Source: Polytrichum commune
Lineage: Eukaryota > Streptophyta > Polytrichopsida > Polytrichales > Polytrichaceae
NCBI GenBank assembly: GCA_950295325.1
Contig: OX485809.1
Span: 36,895,081 to 36,959,080, forward strand
DNA length: 64,000 bases
Reading direction: 5' to 3'
The translations under genes and the position numbers were made by a program. Below, one piece after another: positions 37,501-46,097 of this stretch. Under the pieces are notes generated by a model. The model was not told where the DNA came from. It was given only the letters and a program-made list of their open reading frames with translations, and did no database searches. Every line of letters begins with the position of its first letter. Within the stretch, counting starts at the first letter, position 1.

Positions 37501-37800
37501 CTAAATAGGTTTACACTTGAAAGCATTGAATGGAGTTGTGTTTGGGTCTACATATTGGTTAAAATATACCTTGATGATACTTGAAAAAATTAATGTGGCC
37601 GCCACCCTTCCTCCCAATGGCGTATGTCATATCCACACAAAACAAAACAAATAGATTAAATAACATAGACTAAGTCATATGACGGCTGGGGTATCAGAGG
37701 GGCATTGATAGATGCGCATTTTTCTACTATAAACAGAAAACGGGGAATTCTGTCAGGAGGTTTGAAATAACCTCTGCAAGAGAAGAAGGCGGGGAAGGCA
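34506..37800. other. Inner element central non-coding region
   Basis: No gene recognised. It holds a GA dinucleotide run at about 34866-34885, a short deletion derivative at 35643-35902, a heptamer run GGAGATA at about 36645-36673, and short telomere-like GGGTTTAGGG pieces at about 36640 and 37390. A diverged duplication also lies here: 36410-36905 is repeated with deletions at 36900-37250, for example TGTGGATGTTA at 36847 and 37190. Confidence 0.5.
35643..35902. mobile_element. Short non-autonomous derivative of the inner/outer element family (~260 bp)
   Basis: Its left half (TATATTCGTTAATTTGGGA ... GGCATTTTGAGA ... TATAAGAACATGGATAAA ... GAAGCGGGTGTT) follows the inner element's left end at 26053-26175. 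Its right end (GGTCCATATATTAATTTGAG ... TCTCAAATTAGCGAAT) follows 46040-46085. It contains one degenerate 9-2-9 palindrome at 35808-35827. This is the expected form of a MITE made by internal deletion. Ends are diverged and no target duplication is clear. Confidence 0.7.
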
Positions 37801-37835
37801 TCCAATGACTAAGTCTGGGAAGCGGAGGTGGATAG

Positions 37836-37842
37836 TATAAAG
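37836..37842 (+). promoter_or_regulatory. Candidate TATA box for the transposase transcript
   Basis: TATAAAG is followed about 25-35 bp later by a pyrimidine-rich CTCTTCTCCC stretch typical of plant start sites. If used, the palindrome array would lie in the 5' leader or a leader intron of the transposase gene. Inference only. Confidence 0.3.
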
Positions 37843-38147
37843 GGGCGCACCCCCCAAAAGTCGGTCTTTTTTTTCTCTTCTCCCGCTGTCGAATTCGTAG
37901 AGAGAACTCTTAGTAGGAGCTGTACTTCAAGGTTCGTGCATGCTACCGTTCATGAGCACTTATCCATAGCATGCAAGTTCATGAGCACCTATCCACACCA
38001 TGCAAGCCCACCTTGAACTTTGCAATGAGCTCAAATTCAACACACCACGCAATATCCGCCGCATTATACGCCGGATTTTGTGGTGTACTTGGGCGAACCT
38101 TCACCTTTACACTAGTGTTGGCGGGTTTTGAGTCTGACCCTATGAGG

Positions 38148-39102
38148 TTTGGGTCGACCGACCCAAACCTGTCCACTAGTGTGTTAGGGTTTATGTCTGA
38201 CCCTTAACATGTTTGGGTCGGTCGACCCAAACCCCAACCCCAGTGTGTTAGGATTTTTATCTGACCCTTATCAGGTTTGGGTCGACCGACCCAAACCTGT
38301 CCACTAGTGTGTTAGGGTTTATGTCTGACCCTTGTGAGGTTTGGGTCGGTCGACCCAAACCCCTACCCCAGTGTCTTAGGGTTTTTTTCCTGACCCTTAT
38401 CAGGTTTGGGTCGACCGACCCAAACCACTACATGGTGTGGGTGGATGTACTCTTGTGAGGTTTGGGTCGGTCGACCCAAACCCCTACCCCCAGTGTGTTA
38501 GGGTTTTTTCCTGACCCTTATCAGGTTTGGGTCGACCGACCCAAACCCCTACGTGGTGTGGGTGGATGTACCCTTGTGAGGTTTGCAAATCCCTACTCCA
38601 GTGTGTTAGGGTTTTTTTCTGACCCTTGTCAGGTTTGGGTCGACCAACCCAAACCACTACCTGGTGTGGGTGGATGCACCTTTGTGAGGTTTGGGTCGGT
38701 CGACCCAAACCCCTACCCCCAGTGTCTTAGGGTTTTTTCCTGACCCTTATCAGGTTTGGGTCGACCGACCCAAACCCCTACGTGGTGTGGGTGGATGTAC
38801 CCTTGTGAGGTTTGCAAACCCCTACTCCAGTGTATTAGGGTTTTTTTCTGACCCTTGTCAGGTTTGGGTCGACTGACCCAAACCACTACCTGGTGTGGGT
38901 GGATGCACCCTTGTGAGGTTTGGGTCGGTCGACCCAAACCCCTACCCCCAGTGTCTTAGGGTTTTTTCCTGACCCTTATCAGGTTTGGGTCGACCGACCC
39001 AAACCCCTACGTGGTGTGGGTGGATGTACCCTTGTGAGGTTTGCAAACCCCTACTCCAATGTGTTAGGGTTTTTTTCTGACCCTTGTCAGGTTTGGGTCG
39101 GC
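38148..39102. repeat. Palindrome array, left part, with a 229-bp higher-order repeat
   Basis: Copies of the 20-bp inverted repeat alternate between core AC and core GT at 38148, 38212, 38276, 38340, 38405, 38461, 38526, 38634, 38690, 38755, 38863, 38919 and 38984, spaced 56-109 bp. From 38461 the pattern has a 229-bp period (38461, 38690, 38919). In each of these longer units one site is reduced to TTTGCAAA (38582, 38811 and 39040). Spacers carry AGTGTGTTAGGGTTTTTT and GGTGTGGGTGGATG(T/C)ACCC. Confidence 0.95.
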
Positions 39103-41941
39103 TGTGAACCCTTTGAGTGGTCCACCACTCTGCGGGATCACTTTTAGTTAGAATGTTAGCATTAAAAGTTAGAATTGATAGGGAATTTAGGGAAAATTAG
39201 TTCATTTAGCATTTAGCCTAGAAGAAGGAAGGTCAAAATGAAACTAAGTAGTGCTAGAAGATAGCAAAGTAGAAAACATATGCTAGCTAGTAAAAACAAC
39301 TAGCTAAGCAAATATTAGTAGATGCTAGTTATTAAGCAATTGTTAGTAGATGCTAGCTAAGCAAGTGTTAGTTTATTAGTTAGTGTGAGGCACACAAGAC
39401 TATTGGAGGTGTTTTACGTAAGAAGATAAAATCGGCGTGAAGAATTTTGAAGACAAAAAAGAAAGAGAGCAAGGGGGATACTTGCCCACTTGCCCCCTTG
39501 CCAACTCGATGGCGGAAAAATTAGAAAGATTTCTAAAGGTTTTTTGTCGGAGCCACCTCGGCGAGAGGGTGGCAACCTCAACCGGGAAAACCCCCGAGCC
39601 AAAATTTCGGGAAAGGGTTTGAAAAATGGATCCGGTGGAGGAGGGGTCCAACCCTTTTGTGAGAGGGTTTAAAAACCCCTCCTTCCACCTTGTAGCTCTC
39701 TCTCTTTCTCTAGTTTTTGGGCGAAGCCCTGCTTCAATGTAGTTAGGAAAAAATCCTTTAGCATGTATTCTCAATGGTCTAAAAGAAAGGCTTGAGAACC
39801 TCCTCTACTTTCTCTCTCCTAGTTAGGTTGTGTGTTTATTAACACACCAACAAAATTATTCCTTCTTTTGTAGAGGTAGGTTGGATGGTAGAGTTTTGAG
39901 TAGAGGCATTATAGACCTCATCTGCCAATGCCCTGAAGGCTTAGTTCAAAAGCTAGAACAAGATACTTATCATTTTTCTCTTAGAGAGATTTCATATAGC
40001 TATCCATAGCCGTTTCCCATTTGTGATTTGGTTGAGATGACAATTAGTTATGGATTTTCAAAGATGGAGTAGAAAAACTGGGTGGTCTTGTGGGTAGCGG
40101 CTGCTGGATCAGACCTGCGAGCCCAATAGGAATTTTAATTCCAAGAAATTATATTTTTCCCAAGTAGAACTTTTGTGTAGCTTTCCAAAATGGCTTAGAA
40201 CATTTGATTTGAGCATGATTTGAATTAGATATGAATTGTGCAAGATGGGACACATAGTTTGAGAACTTTTGGTTGACTGCTGCATTACAGAGGACCTGCT
40301 GGGTTCACTTCGGCTTACCTTTCTAATCAAATATTTTTATCAAATACATCTTTTTAATATCTCTCCAGGGTCGTATAGAACGTTTGATTTGACTAAGATT
40401 TGAATTAGATATGAATTGTTGAAGGCGAGATACATAGTTTAAGCCTTCTTGATTGACTGCTGTGTTACAAGGAGTCCGCTGAATTTCTATTAGCTTAACC
40501 TGCTGATGTCATAATTTTTCTAGTTAGAGCTTGTTCATAGCTTTCCAATGGTATAAGGAAAGCCTAGATCCAAGTAGTAAGGAATGTGCTATGAATTTTT
40601 GAAGTTAGAAGGTAGATAGGTGGGTTGGAAGGGCCGGTTGAATCGACCTCACACTTCCAACCCTCATAACTTTTGCATTTCTTATCCGATTAGAGTGATT
40701 TTTAGATCATTGGAAAGATAATTTGGTGCACTAAGTATAAATATTATGCTTAGGATTAAATTACAGGGCAGAATAACACTTTATATTTTAATTGTTAACT
40801 AAGGTACGCTTACTACCAAACTAGTTACAAAGAAGGAGGCAAGGTCGACGCTCGGAAAGTGGAGCAAGGAAGGAGGTAGCGGCTCGGCCTACATCAAGCC
40901 CAAATCAACCGAGGAAAATTGAGGTAAATTAACTAACCTTAAGCCTTCCATTTAGGATTGGAGGGAGCACGGCTAAGGTACGCATTTCTAAACCCACTCA
41001 CCTATCTCGTAAGGTCAAGTGGCTTGACCACTTGACCGCCAAGGGAGTATCCAATTCCATTGTTTTCGGGGCCCTTGGTATGTTTTGTGGTAGTAGCTTC
41101 ATTTATTAGCAAGTTTCGTGTGTGGTAAGTCGGATTAATCACCGACACGACCACTCTGAATGTTGTTGGTGGAAAGGTGGGGTTAATGACCCGCGAATCC
41201 ACTATTATGTTGTTGGCCCCATAGATTGGGAGTAATGGCCCCAATTTATGAAGATTGCGCAACAGGTTGAACCTACAGGTCGCCCGTCACCCTGGTCCCA
41301 TTGAGTTGCATTTCGTGGTCTATCCAGTGTAAACACATTTAACAATCAAAACATACAAAATAAATCGTAAACCCTTGTTGGCAAGAGACCCGAGGTAAGG
41401 GGTGATGCCTAATATGTTAATGTAGTGAGTTAGGACGTGCAAACAAAAGTAAGTAATTAAGAAGGAATTTGTGTGAAGGGTGGGACTTAGGCCAAGTTCC
41501 CCCGCTTAGAAAACTAAATAGAACTAAATAAATAAATAGGAAGAATTGAATGGTCCATCAAATTGTCGTTATTCCGTTCGTTGAGTTAGGGTGGTATGAG
41601 TCACACCCGGTTGGGTGTATCAGAACCATCCCAATTCACAAATTAGGATTGCCTTGGTTTCAAGGCTGGTGCGTCTGCGCGTAGAATAGGTTGTAGGTTA
41701 AGGTTAGAACTAGATATGAAATTGGTTAGTGGAGTTTAAAGCCACACTAGTAAAAAACTAAGGCCTAACCTCCGGAGGTACTACGACGCATATTTAATCT
41801 CCCTTAAAAATCTAACTACTCACGTTATACACCTATCATCCGGGTTCGGCTTGGGCGCCTGCAAATGCAGGCCACCTTCACCGAAGGGCTTGTGTGATAC
41901 TTTTAGGCTCCCTCGAAAGGGGGTGGCCCAAAAGTACCACA
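39103..41941 (+). mobile_element. Solo LTR, 2,839 bp, copy 2, inserted in a palindrome core
   Basis: It starts TGTGAACCCTTTGAG and ends AAAGTACCACA, and is flanked by the direct duplication TCGGC (39098-39102 and 41942-41946). It is the reverse complement of 10061-12899, of identical length and with only scattered differences. Rejoining the flanks restores TTTGGGTCGGCCGACCCAAA, a perfect 20-bp palindrome of the inner family with core GC. Gene-free. Confidence 0.95.
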
Positions 41942-42317
41942 TCGGCCGACCCAAACCACTACCTGGTGTGGGTGAATGCACCGTTGTGAGGTTTGGGTCG
42001 GTCGACCCAAACCCCTACCCCAGTGTGTTAGGGTTTTTTTGTCTGACCCTTGTCAGGTTTGGGTCGACCGACCCAAACCCCTACCTGGTGTAGGTGGATG
42101 CACCCTTGTGAGGTTTGGGTCGGTCGATCCAAACCCCTACCCCAGTGTCTTAGGGTTTTTTCCTGACCCTTATGAGGTTTGGGTCGACCGACCCAAACCC
42201 CTACCTGGTGTGGGTGGATGCACTCTTGTAAGGTTTGGGTCGGTCGACCCAAACCCCTACCCCAGTGTGTTAGGGGTTCAGTCCGACCCTTATGAGGATT
42301 GGGCCGGTCGACCCAAA
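41942..42317. repeat. Palindrome array, right part
   Basis: Continuation of the array: 41992-42011 (GT), 42058-42077 (AC), 42114-42133 (one mismatch), 42178-42197 (AC), 42234-42253 (GT) and a decayed copy at 42298-42317. The array ends about 180 bp before the transposase reading frame. Confidence 0.95.
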
Positions 42318-42494
42318 CCCGCACCAAAATAATTTCTGGAACTTGTTTTGGACTTGCACACAGTGTTGGGAGTTCACATTGTAGTTGTGTTGGAAATGTC
42401 TTCATCCTCGGTGTCCCCATTGATCATGGTGTCTTGCATTTTCCGATATTTGATTCTTTTGGACCCTTACATTCTTTCCATGTGTGTAGGTGCA

Positions 42495-45400
42495 ATGGAG
42501 GGAGTTGGTGGAAGAGGGGATTCCTTCTCTGACGACATGGGCAACACCCAATCTACGTCTGGGGATGAGCTAGACATTGTTGGGGAGGATAGTTTTGATG
42601 ACAGTGCAGATGAAGGTGACTTAGGGAGTCCTTCGCCATCTGCCCCTTCTTGCCCCACTATGGAATGTGCTGGGCTTTCACGAGCTTTATGGGTGAATTT
42701 GGATGTAGTACTTGTTAATGACAGTGGAGTTGCTGTGGCGGAGGGTATTTGTCGTAACACACATCCATAAGATTGCATTGATGAAAACCCCCTTGGCACC
42801 GAGGACGTTGGAGTTGTTATATTGGAATCACTCGTACATTCTGAAGTGAATCCAACTCATAGGTTCTCGTTGCGAAGGTGGCCGTTGAAGAATGTGACAA
42901 TTGATGGGGTTAATTTGCATGAGCATGAGCGACGACACATCCAAATCCAAGAAGAGCTCCAAGCAAACATTCGGCCACGCAAAGGCCTACGGAAGTACGA
43001 TACATTGGCACGTCCTACTCCGTCTGCAAATGAGTGTAAACGTCAAAGGTTGCTTTGTGAGGAGTCCATTAGAGAAGTTGCCACAAAGGATTGTTGTGTA
43101 CATCGTTGTTGCCAATTGTTCCCAAGGGATAAATTGAAGGCCATCCGCGAGGAAATGTGGCTTGGAGATTTCCGTCTAAGATCCACCAAAAAGCTTGATG
43201 TCCATAGGGCGGTACATGTGAACGGAGCGGGTCGCAAGGTCATCACCCTTGAGAGCATAGACGTGTGTTGTACCGCATGGTACATCATTCACGGTGTGTC
43301 GAAAGCGGAATTTTATAGACAAACCGCGTATGCCAAGGAAGGCCGCCGGTCCCGTCACCATGGGAATACGGGCTTAAAGAAACCAAGGGAAGCAACGAGA
43401 CAAGCAACCGCCACTCTGGCAACCATCATTGTCCCCCTTGCCAATGCAATGCCGCACAAAACACGCACACTCGCAACCGGTGAAAAGGTTGTGGAGAAGG
43501 TTCTTCCTACAGGCACGAAATGGAAAGACATATTGTTGGACGTAAACGCAGTTGGCGAGAAGGCTGGGTTGGACCCTATTTCGTTGTCGAAACTGAGTGC
43601 AATAAAAAAATCTCACTTTAGCGAATACATCACAAAAAGACGAGGCGACAAATTTGCCCGTTGTTCCAAATGCGAGAAGTTGAAACGCCTTCGAGATGCA
43701 CACACGATGGGGACAGAATCCTATGCCGCACATCAAATGAACTATTTCAAGCATGTGAACATGCAAGAGGCACACCGTAATGATTACTACACAAATAGAG
43801 CTTTGTCCATCTCTAGGCCTTCGGAGGTCCTTACAATCATCCATGACAAAATGGACCATGCCAAAATAGCCTCACCATGTTTTGCAAATCGAATCAAAGC
43901 CACGGATGGCCTTTTTAAGCTTCCTGTATCGGTTACAGGTGATTTTGATAACAATTGCATTGCATTACCTAAACACAAATTTGTGCTTTAGGTTTGTACT
44001 TGGGGCCATAGATGTACACCATGTGAATTTTTTGGTGTTATAGTTGAATATTAAACCATTGGGTTGGCTTTACAGGGATGATTGCACATGGATATGGTGA
44101 TGTCAAGTATGCTCATTATGCTCTTGATTTGTATCCGGCGGATTCAAACCACACGATAGGGTCATTTGCAAAGCTTTTACGTGATTTGGAGAAACCGCCG
44201 TCCTATTCATCAAGATTGTTATTTGAAAACTCGGGATCAACACCTCTATATGAAGCGGTCTTGGATGGAAGAGATGTATGCGTGCACTCCTTGCCGGAGC
44301 CACGAAGTGAAGATGTGATTGCCAAGAATTTGCCCCCAACTCTGCGTGTCCAATTGGACAATTGTGCGAAGGACAATAAAAGTAGATATGTTTTTGCATA
44401 TTGGTCGTTGTTGGTTGCGAAAGGCATTTTCAAGGAGGTTTTTGTGTCCTTTCTATTGGTAGGCCACACGCACGACGATATCGATGCATCTTTTGGGCGG
44501 TGGAGCATGAAGTTGCGCGAGGAGGATTTTCCGACAATCCCATTGTTGATGAAGTCGTACATGGATTTGGAGAACATTCCCGTCATCCCCCATATGATCG
44601 AGGAGGTTCCAGACTTCAAGGCATTTATAGAACCGTATATTCGAAGCGGAGCTCACCGATTGATCGGACATACGAAGGCACAACAATTTCGGTTCTACGT
44701 GCGTGACGATGGTGTCCCCGCCATGCAATACAAGTTGTTGTGCACGTCACAAGACTGGAGCCCGCCGGAGGGTCTCCTTGTATGGCGTGTTGATGGGGAG
44801 GGAAGGACGATGTTGCCTGACGGAGAGCCTAAGCCTTGCAAACCAATAGTAATGAAGAATTTGGAGGACATTTATAAAGGCATATCAGGCTTCATACAAT
44901 ATTGGGAGAGTTTGAGGGTAGCGGATGTTGGTGGATCGTGTTGGCTTCGTTACGGAAGTTGGATACAATATTGGACACGTGTTCGTGGTGCTTTGGCAAA
45001 CCTTCATCAAGATACACCCCTTACTTTAAGGCATGGGTTTTGGCCACAAACTCGTGTCAATGTACAAGCTTCGGAGGCTAGTCTTTTGGGAAATGGAGAG
45101 GTTCGAGAGGAATTTGATGTGGACGACCATTACGTGGGGCCTGCTAGTAGTCGTCCGCCACCATCTTTCCGCATTGCAGTGGATTGTCATGAAGGTTATA
45201 TGCTCATTTTGCGTCCTGGAGATGAGACATATGCAAAGCCAGTGTGGGTGGCAAGAGCTTTGTCCAAACCAAATTTTGTAACTTCCAGCCCTCATTTTCG
45301 ACAAATACAAGTAGAGTACTACCGACCGACAGCACAGAATGAAGATGTTGTTCGGCATTATACAGGCTGGGATACAAACCAACACTTTCGGTGGAAGGTG

Positions 45401-45562
45401 GATTCTGAGCACGGTCCATCTTGGGTAGATACAGATTCCATATTCATAGCATGGAAACCACGGAAAAATCATAGTGGATCAGTGTCCATCCCTCAAAAGT
45501 ACATAACTTTTGCAAAAGACAACCTTGCTCGGATCGCAGAAGAAGCAACCCACGTTGAATGA
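42495..45562 (+). CDS. DUF7869-like DDE/RNase H-type transposase of the inner element (one premature stop)
   Basis: Exon 1 is 42495-43938 (donor ACAG|GTGATT) and exon 2 is 44076-45562 (acceptor TTTACAG); the phases fit (G|GG). The acidic N-terminus is followed by ENPLGTEDVGVVILESL, a Cys-rich block (CCVHRCCQLF), WKDILLDVNAV, SLSKLSAIKKSHF, RCSKCEKLKRL and IIHDKMDHAK. Exon 2 has LPPTLRVQLDNCAKDNKSRYV and FLLVGHTHDDIDASFGRWS; these carry candidate catalytic acidic residues in the order seen in DUF7869 proteins. The C-terminus (GYMLILRPGDETYAKPVWVA ... VEYYRP ... FIAWKPR) resembles a small chromatin-reader-like beta fold, but weakly. A TAA at 42768-42770 interrupts an otherwise continuous frame, so this copy is inactive unless the stop is read through or the start is downstream. 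It is the only transposase candidate in the 20-kb element. Confidence 0.7.
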
Positions 45563-46093
45563 GAAGTTGGTAGGATTGTGTTAGCATGATTATAGTGTAA
45601 TATGTAATTCGACGAATATATATTACTCATATGTGTTCTCCTCAAACTTGGGGCAAAGTTTGGGTAGAACTTGCGAATGCTATATTGTTTGGGGTTGGAT
45701 GAATATCCATTTACTATATTTCAATACAGTTGTGAAGTTCATTTTTTTATTAAGTTTGGGACTAAATTGTCCATTGAAGAAAAATGCATTTATTGCATGC
45801 ACTTTGTATGTTGCAATGTCTATATTTTATTGACCATGCTAATAATAGAAATCATTTTATATGTTTTTTGGGTGAAACTAGTTTGGAGTGCTCTACCCAA
45901 AGTGTTTTTGTTGATGAAGTTGGTGTTGAGTGCTCTACCATATGTGCTTATGTCCACACATAATAGATTTGGGATATTAGAACATATAATATATTTGAGA
46001 TTGTTCGCAATATAGTTTCGGAACACGGAATGTTGTTTGATCCATATATTAATTTGAGACTAGAGAAAGTCTCAATTTAACGAATATAGTGTT
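45563..46093. repeat. Inner element right end
   Basis: Non-coding end with the 28-bp terminal repeat (46066-46093). Just inside it, TTTGAGAC...GTCTCAA forms a small hairpin with the terminus. Confidence 0.8.
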
Positions 46094-46097
46094 CCTA

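Larger units (their letters stand above)
26049..46093. mobile_element. INNER giant DNA transposon, 20,045 bp, with 28-bp TIRs and 4-bp TSD
   Basis: The left end AACACTATATTCGTTAAATT... (26049-26076) is the exact reverse complement of the right end (46066-46093) over 28 bp. The direct duplication CCTA flanks both sides (26045-26048 and 46094-46097). Removing the element and one CCTA restores an open reading frame in the outer element's gene, which independently confirms both boundaries. Cargo in order: two exons of an unknown gene (minus), a ParB-like/methyltransferase-like/FCP1-like gene (minus), a short deletion derivative of the same family, a TATA-like site, arrays of 20-bp palindromes interrupted by a solo LTR, and a DUF7869-like transposase (plus). 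The termini contain CACTA at base 3 but the 4-bp TSD and transposase type do not fit the CACTA superfamily. Confidence 0.9.

Noticed and set aside
38148..42317. CRISPR-like array
   Set aside because: The 20-bp repeats alternate in core orientation, spacers are themselves repeated and of unequal length, and the context is eukaryotic transposon DNA.
31981..42420. Open frames through the palindrome arrays giving peptides such as VWVGRPK, GRSTQT or FGSVDPN on both strands
   Set aside because: They arise from the repeat itself in several frames and lack splice or domain support, except where the palindrome lies in the exons listed.
26049..46093. Classification as a CACTA (En/Spm) element from the CACTA at the terminus
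   Set aside because: Termini begin AACACTA, the duplication is 4 bp rather than 3, and the transposase is not TNP2-like.
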